From positions 1 through 36,557 of the forward strand of contig JANWXI010000007.1 of the NCBI GenBank assembly GCA_025057415.1: a stretch of 36,557 nucleotides of DNA, given 5' to 3'. Below, one piece after another: positions 1-8,536 of this stretch. This DNA is from Chitinophagales bacterium. GTDB taxonomy: Bacteria; Bacteroidota; Bacteroidia; Chitinophagales; LD1. The position numbers were made by a program, and so were the translations under genes. The notes under the pieces were generated by a model that saw only the letters and a program-made list of their open reading frames with translations, made no database searches and was not told the DNA's origin. How positions within the stretch are numbered: the first letter of the stretch is position 1; each line of letters starts with the position of its first letter.

Positions 1-401
1 GTACTATCTATATCTAAAGTGAAATTGTCGAAGTGAAGATTCTTAAAAAACCACCGGTATAATCCGGTAAATACTTTCTGATTGATAGCTTGATTAAACT
101 TGTTAAAGAAACGCTGAAAGGCCTTGTGCCCCGCCATTCTTTTAAATCCCCATAACTGCCGCATCACTTCGTCCTGACGAGTTACTTCCAGATGTTCAAA
201 CCTGTTTGCGCCACACCATACGCCGGTCATGAACTGTTTGATAAGCAGCAAAGGGGAATAACCCCTGTTGCTACCTTGTTCGGGTAACTCCAACGATTCG
301 ATACATTCATCAAACCGCATTTTTTCAAGCATTTTAATCATCATAACCATGCCTGCCCATGGAGAGATTTCTTTATCCGTAAACTCAATTTTGAAGTCCA
401 T
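1..401 (-). CDS. IS1380-like transposase, N-terminal part (continues beyond the left window edge)
   Basis: Manual translation of the reverse strand from ATG at 401: MDFKIEFTDKEISPWAGMVMMIKMLEKMRFDECIESLELPEQGSNRGYSPLLLIKQFMTGVWCGANRFEHLEVTRQDEVMRQLWGFKRMAGHKAFQRFFNKFNQAINQKVFTGLYRWFFKNLHFDNFTLDIDS. Open to the edge, ending at a 'LDIDS' motif typical of the first catalytic Asp of IS4/IS1380 DDE transposases. Not in the ORF track because it is truncated. Confidence 0.8.
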   Translation of the reverse strand, partial: MDFKIEFTDKEISPWAGMVMMIKMLEKMRFDECIESLELPEQGSNRGYSPLLLIKQFMTGVWCGANRFEHLEVTRQDEVMRQLWGFKRMAGHKAFQRFFNKFNQAINQKVFTGLYRWFFKNLHFDNFTLDIDS

Positions 402-609
402 CTTGTTGTAAGATTTTCTTACGTAAAATACGACAAATTTAACAGAGCACGATGCGTTGTATCCTATTAGTTTTCAACATCTTGTATCAGATAATCTCTA
501 ATGACGGTCATTAGAAATTTGTACCGAATGACAATTTTGGGATAATTAGGATAGCTATCTAAGGTTCTGAACGATGTGGGCGATATGGCAGTTTCAGCAC
601 GCCTCAGTT

Positions 610-762
610 GGGTGAGGGATGCGTAGGGCGCGAGCGGAGCGAAGCGGCCGCGCCCGCACATTTGAAAAATCTAAAAAATTTTCGGGCGCGGCGGGAGCGA
701 AAGCGTACCCCGGAGCAAGCCCGACCCCGCTGCCTTGCATTGCCTGGCAGCGGGGGCACCCC
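610..762 (+). repeat. GC-rich structured intergenic repeat, copy A
   Basis: GGGTGAGGGATGCG...hairpin 1 (gccgcgcccg 647-656 / cgggcgcggc 683-692)...AGCCCGACCCCGCTGC...hairpin 2 (ccccgctgcc 725-734 / ggcagcgggg 746-755)...GGGGGCACCCC. Same block order as the reverse complement of 30643-30777. Confidence 0.8.
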
Positions 763-1202
763 ATAACCTTTAAATAAGCGTTTAGCTACCTTAATAAATT
801 TACATTTCATAAATATCCCGAATAATGGGAATGTATCTCATGAAATGGGATGGTGCGGTACTCTGATGTTTTTAGCAGTTTTGTTTGCCGGGTTAATCTA
901 CTTGAACACTATGTATTGGGTGGTTGGTATACATGCGGAGTTTTGTGTGCCTGTTTAAATTGCAAAATACGATTAGTATCTGTTTGAATTATCACATTTT
1001 GTGAGTTAAAAATAAACCTGATACGCCAAACAATTTTCTTACACACCTTGTTCAAGGAACATAATTTATCCACATGGCTGCTTTTTCTGTCTTAAACGGA
1101 AACCGTGAATGTGGTGTAAACCATTGGGGCGCAAGGCTTATATCTTATTTTTTGTATTTTTTCCAAATACCAAACGCTCGTTCAAAAATTATCTTACTTT
1201 TT

Positions 1203-1233
1203 TTGGATAATTACCTATCGGCACTCATATTTG
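1203..1233 (+). promoter_or_regulatory. Candidate Bacteroidota-type promoter for the act/cox operon
   Basis: TTG (1203-1205), 20-nt spacer, CATATTTG (1226-1233), one mismatch to TAnnTTTG. About 40 nt upstream of the preferred actA start at 1272. Confidence 0.35.
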
Positions 1234-1271
1234 CGCCGCATTTTTACAATTCCATGACAATTTGTTTCAGG

Positions 1272-2549
1272 ATGACTTCACCTCACCGCCCGTGTATCCG
1301 TACCCTTTTCGCACTTAAGTTTATACCCGTTATATTTTTCATGTTGAGCGCCTTTAACGCTACTGCTGAGATTGACAAAGCTAAGTGGAACGAGGGTAAG
1401 GCGCTTTTTAAAAGCAACTGTGCTGCTTGTCATAATCCAAAAGTTGATGGTACCGGTCCAGCTTTAATGGGAGTAACAGCCCGATGGGAGGCAGCGGGTG
1501 AATTCAAGGGAAAAACAGGAAAACAATGGCTCTACGTTTGGATAAAAAACTGGAATGATCCCGTCAATGCCGGTTACAAATACGCTATGGACATGGCAAA
1601 CAGCCGCCCCTCTGCCATGAACGTATTTGCTACATTGAAAGATGAGGATATTGACAAGATGCTCCTTTATGTTGAAAACCCTGACTTTGGAGCAGCTCCT
1701 GATGTGACAAAAATCTCAACCCCAGCCGGGGGTGAGCCACCCAAAGAGAGTGGATCTAACACCACTTTACTGATTTTTGCTCTTTTTCTGGTAGTTCTAG
1801 TAGCCATACTTATCGGCATCACCAATAAACTGGACCGTCTTGTTGCCGAGAAAAACGGAGAGGTGGTTCAGGAAAGTAAAATACCCTTCTGGAAAAGACC
1901 CAAGTGGATTACGGCTTTTGTACTGATAGGCATTGTATTAGTTGGCTACGCAGCAGTGGACTGGGGTACGCACCTCGGGCGCCAGCAAGGATATCAACCC
2001 ACACAACCTATCAAATTTTCTCATGCCCTACATGCCGGTACACATAAAATTGAGTGCCAATATTGCCACGGAAGTGCCTATAAGGGTAAACATGCCAATA
2101 TTCCTTCGGTGAATACATGCATGAATTGTCATAAAAACATTCAGAAAGGGCCCAAATATGGTACTGAGGAAATAGCTAAAATTTACGAAGCCGTGGGATG
2201 GGATTCAAAATCACAAACCTACTCCAAGACGCCAAAACCCATTGAGTGGGTGCGTATTCATAACCTACCCGATCATGTGTATTTCAATCATGCCCAACAC
2301 GTAAATGTCGGTAAAGTTCAATGCCAAACCTGCCACGGACCCATCGAAACCATGGAGGAGGTTTACCAATACTCACCGCTTTCGATGGGATGGTGTATCA
2401 ACTGCCACCGTCAAACCGAAGTGCAGTTCGCCTCCAATAACTATTACTCTGCCTATGAAAAAATCCACGAGGATCTGAAAAACAAAAAATTGAGCAAAGT
2501 AACCGTAGAGACAATAGGCGGTACAGAGTGCCAGCGTTGTCATTATTAA
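1272..2549 (+). CDS. actA: Alternative complex III subunit ActA, multiheme c-type cytochrome with an extra N-terminal monoheme domain
   Basis: Six CXXCH motifs (CAACH, CQYCH, CMNCH, CQTCH, CINCH, CQRCH). Signal peptide, then class-I-like cytochrome c domain, TM segment and pentaheme region. Start moved from 1074 to 1272 (or 1254) because the signal peptide begins there. Confidence 0.88.
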   Translation: MTSPHRPCIRTLFALKFIPVIFFMLSAFNATAEIDKAKWNEGKALFKSNCAACHNPKVDGTGPALMGVTARWEAAGEFKGKTGKQWLYVWIKNWNDPVNAGYKYAMDMANSRPSAMNVFATLKDEDIDKMLLYVENPDFGAAPDVTKISTPAGGEPPKESGSNTTLLIFALFLVVLVAILIGITNKLDRLVAEKNGEVVQESKIPFWKRPKWITAFVLIGIVLVGYAAVDWGTHLGRQQGYQPTQPIKFSHALHAGTHKIECQYCHGSAYKGKHANIPSVNTCMNCHKNIQKGPKYGTEEIAKIYEAVGWDSKSQTYSKTPKPIEWVRIHNLPDHVYFNHAQHVNVGKVQCQTCHGPIETMEEVYQYSPLSMGWCINCHRQTEVQFASNNYYSAYEKIHEDLKNKKLSKVTVETIGGTECQRCHY

Positions 2550-2579
2550 TACTTATACAAACCACCTCAATCCACATAA

Positions 2580-5500
2580 ATGAAAGCATACTGGAAAGGA
2601 ATAGAAGAGAAAGAGCAACTGGAAGGATTTACAGCTTCGGCTGATAAGGAATTCAGCGAGGAATTACCCGCCCTTCATTCTATAACCGAGCCGATTATTA
2701 ACGGCAAATCCAGCCGCAAGGATTTCCTGAAAATGCTTGGTTACAGCACCACAGCGGCTGTAATTGCGGCAAGTTGCGAAATGCCCGTGCGCAAGAGCAT
2801 CCCATATGTGTGGCGTCCGGAAGAAATTACACCGGGTATTCCCAATTTCTACGCAACTACGATGTGGCAGGGTGGAGAATATAATGCAGTTTTAGTTAAA
2901 ACCCGCGAAGGCCGCCCAATCAAAATAGAAGGCAAGAAAGATGCCCGCATCAGTAAAGGAGGAACCAGCGCCCGCGCACAGGCCAGTGTGTTGAGCTTAT
3001 ACGACGGGGCGCGTTACAAAAATCCTTTACGAAACTCAGGAAGTAGTAAACCTGAAAATATTACCTGGGAAAAAGCCGACAAAGAAATAGGGGATAAGCT
3101 AAGCTCTATCTCAGGCAAAATCGTCCTCTTTTCATCTACCATCATTTCGCCTTCTCTCTTATCACTCATCAATATATATGGTAGTAAGCTGGGTGGGAAA
3201 TTTGAGCATTTGATATACGATGCTATTTCTTACTCCGGCATCTTAGATGCCAACCAGAAAAGTTTTGGAAAGCGCTCTATCCCCTCATATAATTTTGGAG
3301 CAGCGAAAGTTATCGTAGGTATTGGTGCCGATTTTTTAGGTACATGGCTCTCTCCGGTAGAATTCAGCGCTGACTACGCCACTACCCGCAAGGTTAAGGG
3401 CTCTAAGTCAACAATGAGCCGCCACATACAAATAGAAAGTGTACCCACTATTACCGGCTTTAAGGCCGATACGCGTATTGTGGTAAAGCCATCCGATGAA
3501 CTAAATGCGGTTGTTGACTTGTACAACGTAATTGTTGCCGGCGGCTCAGCCAAAAATCCTAAAATAGCTAAGGTGGCTGAGGAATTATCTGCTGCCGCTG
3601 GTAACTCGCTCGTAGTTTGTGGCTCTAATGATGTGAACGTACAACTGCTGGTTAATGCCATTAATGCCAAGCTGGGTAACTACGGAAATACTATTTCCTG
3701 GAGTCGTACTATCAACACCAAGCAGGGCTCGGACGAGTCAATTACCAAACTGGTAAACGGTATAAACGATGGTAGCATAGGTGCGGTTCTCATCTACGAT
3801 GCTAACCCTGTTTACAACGCTCCTATACCGGGTGTTGCTGATGCGCTCAAGAAAGTATTTACCGTATCTTTTGCTAATCGGGTTGATGAAACCTCGATGA
3901 TATGCAACTATGTGCTCCCCGACAATCACTGGCTCGAAAGCTGGGGCGATGCGGAGGCAAAATCAGGCATTCTCAACACCATTCAACCCACCATTTCAAA
4001 ATTATTTGATACCCGGCCGTTTGCCGAAACACTCATGAAATGGAGTGGTATAAACGGTACGTATTACGATTATTTGCAAAACTACTGGCAAACCAATTAT
4101 TACAGTAAGCAAAATACTTATAACAGTTTCTGGGCATTTTGGGATAATGTGGTGCACGATGGAGAATTCGAATTTCCCGCAAGCGGTACTGCCAGTTACA
4201 ATCCTGCTGGTGAAACAGATGCTCTTGGAGCTGTTAGTGCCTATGCCTCATCGCTTGGCGAGTTGCAGGTAAAATTTTATGAAACAGTTGCCATTGGTGA
4301 TGGATACTGGGCTGACAACCCTTTTTTACAGGAGTTGCCTGACCCCGTTTCAAAGGTAACCTGGGACAACTACATCATCGTAAGCCCTAAATTTTACAAC
4401 GACAACGGCTATAATATTGACCCACATTTTAAAGAAAAGCGCCATGCTGTGGCTAAGCTAACCGTTAATGGTAAAACTGTAGAATTACCGGTAGTAGCTG
4501 TGCCCGGTACTGCCGAAAATACGCTGGGTGTTGCTCTTGGCTATGGACGCTCTGCCACCGAATACAATGAACTGAAAGTAGGTAAGAATGTATATCCCAT
4601 GCTTTCGTTCACAGGTAAAAACTATACCAACATCGCGAAAGCATCGCTAATAAAAACTGAAGATACCGCACAGCTTGCCATAACGCAAACACACTTCAAC
4701 ATTACACTTAAAGATCTGGGGGGTATTAAAACGCGTAAAATTGTAAAAGAAACCACCCTCCCAGAGTACATCGAAAGTGAGTTACAAGGGAAAAAATTCT
4801 GTGCCGGTAACGAGGACCGAGAGCACATTATGGAAGAGCTCGTAACTCTTTATTACGAACACGATAAGCCCGGCCACCATTGGACAATGGTAATTGACCT
4901 AAACTCATGCACAGGGTGTGGTGCTTGTGTAGTGGCTTGCAACATTGAGAACAACATACCGGTTGTGGGTAAAGACCAGGTTATTCGCGCCCGCGAAATG
5001 CACTGGCTGAGGATCGATCGCTATTTTACCGGAGAAATGGAAAACCCCGATGTAGTGTTGCAACCGATGTTATGTCAACACTGCGACAACGCTCCATGTG
5101 AAAACGTATGTCCTGTTGCCGCCACCAATCACAGCAGTGAGGGTCTTAATCAAATGGCGTACAACCGCTGTATCGGTACCCGTTATTGTGCCAATAACTG
5201 CCCTTACAAAGTGCGCAGGTTCAACTGGTACGATTATCAGGCAGCCGATGCATTTGATGCCCGCTGGCATACCTCTAACGATTGGCCCCTCAGCGAAGCA
5301 ACCTTAGCGCAACATGAGCCGTTGGCGCGCATGGTTCTCAACCCCGATGTTACGGTTCGCTCCCGTGGTGTGATGGAAAAATGTTCTTTCTGTGTTCAAC
5401 GCCTTCAGGTTGCGAAACTTGAAGCGAAAAAAGAAGGGCGCAGATTAGCCGATGGAGAGGCAACCACGGCCTGCCAAACCGCATGCGCTACCGGCTGTAT

Positions 5501-5681
5501 CACCTTTGGCGACCGCAACGATAAATCCAGCAAGGTGTACGAAGCATTTAATGACTCCAGAGCTTTTGGAGTAGTTGAGGAAATACACACCATGCCGAAT
5601 GTGCTGTACCTTACGCAAGTACGTAACCGTTCCGAGAAAAAGAAATATGAAAGGCTCGACTATTTCGGGCAGCAAGTTTGA
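2580..5681 (+). CDS. actB: Alternative complex III iron-sulfur subunit ActB (MopB-like domain plus ferredoxin-like domain)
   Basis: Tat-like N-terminus (SSRKDFLKMLGYSTTAAVIAASC), MopB-like region and four Cys clusters in the C-terminal part (CTGCGACVVAC, CQHCDNAPCENVCP, CIGTRYCANNCPYKVRRFN, CSFCVQR...CQTACATGC). Confidence 0.93.
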   Translation: MKAYWKGIEEKEQLEGFTASADKEFSEELPALHSITEPIINGKSSRKDFLKMLGYSTTAAVIAASCEMPVRKSIPYVWRPEEITPGIPNFYATTMWQGGEYNAVLVKTREGRPIKIEGKKDARISKGGTSARAQASVLSLYDGARYKNPLRNSGSSKPENITWEKADKEIGDKLSSISGKIVLFSSTIISPSLLSLINIYGSKLGGKFEHLIYDAISYSGILDANQKSFGKRSIPSYNFGAAKVIVGIGADFLGTWLSPVEFSADYATTRKVKGSKSTMSRHIQIESVPTITGFKADTRIVVKPSDELNAVVDLYNVIVAGGSAKNPKIAKVAEELSAAAGNSLVVCGSNDVNVQLLVNAINAKLGNYGNTISWSRTINTKQGSDESITKLVNGINDGSIGAVLIYDANPVYNAPIPGVADALKKVFTVSFANRVDETSMICNYVLPDNHWLESWGDAEAKSGILNTIQPTISKLFDTRPFAETLMKWSGINGTYYDYLQNYWQTNYYSKQNTYNSFWAFWDNVVHDGEFEFPASGTASYNPAGETDALGAVSAYASSLGELQVKFYETVAIGDGYWADNPFLQELPDPVSKVTWDNYIIVSPKFYNDNGYNIDPHFKEKRHAVAKLTVNGKTVELPVVAVPGTAENTLGVALGYGRSATEYNELKVGKNVYPMLSFTGKNYTNIAKASLIKTEDTAQLAITQTHFNITLKDLGGIKTRKIVKETTLPEYIESELQGKKFCAGNEDREHIMEELVTLYYEHDKPGHHWTMVIDLNSCTGCGACVVACNIENNIPVVGKDQVIRAREMHWLRIDRYFTGEMENPDVVLQPMLCQHCDNAPCENVCPVAATNHSSEGLNQMAYNRCIGTRYCANNCPYKVRRFNWYDYQAADAFDARWHTSNDWPLSEATLAQHEPLARMVLNPDVTVRSRGVMEKCSFCVQRLQVAKLEAKKEGRRLADGEATTACQTACATGCITFGDRNDKSSKVYEAFNDSRAFGVVEEIHTMPNVLYLTQVRNRSEKKKYERLDYFGQQV

Positions 5682-5774
5682 TAATCAGAGCGGCAGATAA
5701 CAGAAGTTATTTGCCACTACCATTGAAACAGCGTTCTTTTTAATAATATAAACTAAAAAACTACAAAACATAAA

Positions 5775-7208
5775 ATGCACGCATACGAATCTGAATTTCG
5801 GGAGCCGCTAATCAACGGGATGGATAAAAATTACACCAAGATCACCGATGATCTGGTGGCGCCAACAGAGCGCAATTCGCCCACCTGGTGGATTGCCACG
5901 TTAATTACCGGAGCCGGCACTTTGTACTTTGTCTTCTGTTTGTTCTGGACGGTGTGGTTTGGTATCGGTACCTGGGGGCTTAACAAAACCATCGGCTGGG
6001 CTTGGGACATTACCAACTTTGTGTGGTGGATCGGTATCGGACACGCCGGAACCCTCATCTCTGCCATTTTGTTGCTCTTTCGCCAGCGGTATCGCACCGG
6101 TATTAACCGCGCTGCAGAGGCCATGACCATCTTTGCAGTTATCTGTGCCGGTATGTTCCCGGTATTTCACATGGGTCGAGTGTGGGATGCCCCGTTCATT
6201 TTTCCGCTACCCAACACTCGCGGACCGCTCTGGGTAAACTTCAACTCTCCTCTTTTATGGGATGTATTTGCGATTTCTACTTACTTCTCAGTTTCTGTGC
6301 TTTTCTGGTACTCTGGGCTTATGCCTGATTTTGCAACCATCCGTGACCGTTCAAAAGGAAAACTTCGCAGATGGATTTACAATATTCTGGCATTTGGCTG
6401 GCAAGGTACTGCCAAACAATGGCAACGTTTTGAGTCGCTCGCTCTGGTACTTGCCGGCTTATCAACCCCGCTGGTACTTTCTGTACACACTATCGTATCG
6501 TTTGACTTCGCTACATCGGTTATACCCGGATGGCACACTACTATCTTCCCTCCATATTTTGTGGCTGGAGCCATCTTCTCGGGATTTGCCATGGTAGAGA
6601 CCCTCATGCTGATTACCCGAAAAGTATTTAAGTTAGAAGATTACATCACTATTAACCATATTGAGTCGATGAACAAAATTATTGTGCTTACGGGCTCAAT
6701 TGTGGGTATTGCTTACATAACCGAAATGATTATTGCCTGGTACTCGGGTTACCTGTATGAGCAATTTGCTTTTTATAACCGTGCTCTCGGCAAGTATTTT
6801 TGGGCATATGCGTGGATGATGGGCTGCAATGTTATATCACCTCAGTTATATTGGTTTAAGAGCATGCGCAGGAACGTTTACGTAACTTTCATACTTTCCA
6901 TTTTCGTGAATATCGGTATGTGGTTTGAGCGCTTTGTGATTATCGTTACTTCGCTTGCCGATGATTTTCTGGTGAGTAGTTGGGCGTATTTTTCACCAAC
7001 TTGGGTGGATTGGGGAATTTATGTGGGGTCTCTTTCTTTGTTCCTGTTCTTGTTTTTGTTGTTTGCCCGCTTCTTCCCCGTAATTGCGATTGCCGAAGTG
7101 AAGTCCATCTTCCGTACATCGTCTGAAGTGGCCAAAGCCGAGCGTGCCAAAGCGGAAGGCGCTACACACGGCGGCTTTATTTTACGGGGGGCATTTAATA
7201 AAGATTAA
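5775..7208 (+). CDS. actC: Alternative complex III membrane subunit ActC (NrfD/PsrC family)
   Basis: Multi-TM NrfD-like protein in act gene order (GWAWDITNFVWWIGIGHAGTLISAILLLFRQ). Confidence 0.93.
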   Translation: MHAYESEFREPLINGMDKNYTKITDDLVAPTERNSPTWWIATLITGAGTLYFVFCLFWTVWFGIGTWGLNKTIGWAWDITNFVWWIGIGHAGTLISAILLLFRQRYRTGINRAAEAMTIFAVICAGMFPVFHMGRVWDAPFIFPLPNTRGPLWVNFNSPLLWDVFAISTYFSVSVLFWYSGLMPDFATIRDRSKGKLRRWIYNILAFGWQGTAKQWQRFESLALVLAGLSTPLVLSVHTIVSFDFATSVIPGWHTTIFPPYFVAGAIFSGFAMVETLMLITRKVFKLEDYITINHIESMNKIIVLTGSIVGIAYITEMIIAWYSGYLYEQFAFYNRALGKYFWAYAWMMGCNVISPQLYWFKSMRRNVYVTFILSIFVNIGMWFERFVIIVTSLADDFLVSSWAYFSPTWVDWGIYVGSLSLFLFLFLLFARFFPVIAIAEVKSIFRTSSEVAKAERAKAEGATHGGFILRGAFNKD

Positions 7209-7233
7209 TTTGAATATAAAATAAACATCATAT

Positions 7234-7788
7234 ATGGCTGAAACGACACTTCCGAATAAATTTGTGGTGGGCTTGTGGGACCACGAAGAGGTGTATCTGC
7301 ATGCCGTGGAACACATCCGCCATAAAGGCATTGAAATATACGACAGCTTAACGCCTTTCCCGGTTCACGGGTTAGAAGATGCACTCGGGCTCAAAGAAAC
7401 ACGCCTGCACACGGCGGGTTTCATGTTTGGCGCCACAGGTGCAACGTTGGCTTTGTCTTTCATGACCTGGGTGATGACCACTAACTACCCCATCAATTTT
7501 GGAGGTAAACCTTATTGGCCGGTTCCTTCATTTATACCTATAACTTTTGAAATGACGGTATTGTTTGCTGCCTGGGGCATGACCCTTACGTATTTAGTGC
7601 GCAACAAATTATGGCCGGGCCGTGTACCGCGTATTTATGATAAACGCACGACTGACGACAGATTTGCCCTTGTATTCAACGCTGAAAACTTGAATGAAGC
7701 GCAAATTGCAGAGCTGAAGGAAGTATGCCGGAAGGAAGGAGCCGTAGAAGTTAAAGACAGAGTTTTTACCCCTGATGAACAACTTTAA
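7234..7788 (+). CDS. actD: Alternative complex III subunit ActD (DUF3341)
   Basis: Two TM segments, PINFGGKPYWPVPSFIPITFEMTVLFAA motif, position in act order. Confidence 0.92.
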   Translation: MAETTLPNKFVVGLWDHEEVYLHAVEHIRHKGIEIYDSLTPFPVHGLEDALGLKETRLHTAGFMFGATGATLALSFMTWVMTTNYPINFGGKPYWPVPSFIPITFEMTVLFAAWGMTLTYLVRNKLWPGRVPRIYDKRTTDDRFALVFNAENLNEAQIAELKEVCRKEGAVEVKDRVFTPDEQL

Positions 7789-7811
7789 AAACTGAAACAT
7801 ACGTTATACCA

Positions 7812-8504
7812 ATGAAAAAACAATTCATACAGATTTTTCCTATCGCGTTGATAGCCGCTGCATGGCTGGTATCATGCAGTCGGGCGGGGAAAGATGAGAC
7901 AGGCGCCATTTACATGCCTGACATGACATACAGCAATGCTTATGAAACATATGCAGAGAGTAACATACCAACACCTGAAGGTTATGCAATGAGTGCCCGT
8001 AAACCTGTGCCGGGTACTATTCCCTACGGATATATCCCTAACGACCCCAAAATCAAGACCAACTCGGCATACCTGCTTAGTTATGTGGCAAAAAATCATT
8101 TCACCTTTTCGCCCGATAAATGGCAACAGGAGTATGATTATGCTGCAGCCAACATGCAAAATCCATTGGAGCCAACTGAGCAAAATTTAGCCGAAGGAAA
8201 ACGTCTTTATGAAATTAACTGCAAAGTATGCCATGGAGAAAAAGGCGAGGGTAACGGTCAGATTGTAGAGCTTCCCGGCGGCGGGGATGGCCCCTATACG
8301 GCAAGACCACCCGCATACTCTGCCCGCCTGAAAGAAATCAAGGATGGTCACATGTTTTACAGCATCAGCTACGGTAAAGGCATGATGGGCGGGTACGGTT
8401 TTCAACTGACGGTGAACGAGCGCTGGCAACTTATTCATTACATTAAAAAATTAGCAGGCATTGAGCCGGTAGCTGCCAATGTTACAAATGTTACAGTAAA
8501 ATAA
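7812..8504 (+). CDS. actE: Alternative complex III monoheme cytochrome c lipoprotein ActE
   Basis: Lipobox-like AAWLVSCS, one CKVCH heme motif, MMGGYG region, position in act order. Confidence 0.9.
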   Translation: MKKQFIQIFPIALIAAAWLVSCSRAGKDETGAIYMPDMTYSNAYETYAESNIPTPEGYAMSARKPVPGTIPYGYIPNDPKIKTNSAYLLSYVAKNHFTFSPDKWQQEYDYAAANMQNPLEPTEQNLAEGKRLYEINCKVCHGEKGEGNGQIVELPGGGDGPYTARPPAYSARLKEIKDGHMFYSISYGKGMMGGYGFQLTVNERWQLIHYIKKLAGIEPVAANVTNVTVK

Positions 8505-8536
8505 TATTTTCTCTCACCAAATTTATACCGCAATAA

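Noticed and set aside
604-810. Minus-strand ORF of 68 aa (and 467..661)
   Set aside because: Overlaps the GC-rich structured repeat; Arg/Ala/Pro-rich composition reflects GC bias, not a protein family.
5831-6170. Antisense ORFs inside actC and similar shadow ORFs across the act/cox genes
   Set aside because: Shadow frames of strongly supported coding genes; no independent evidence.
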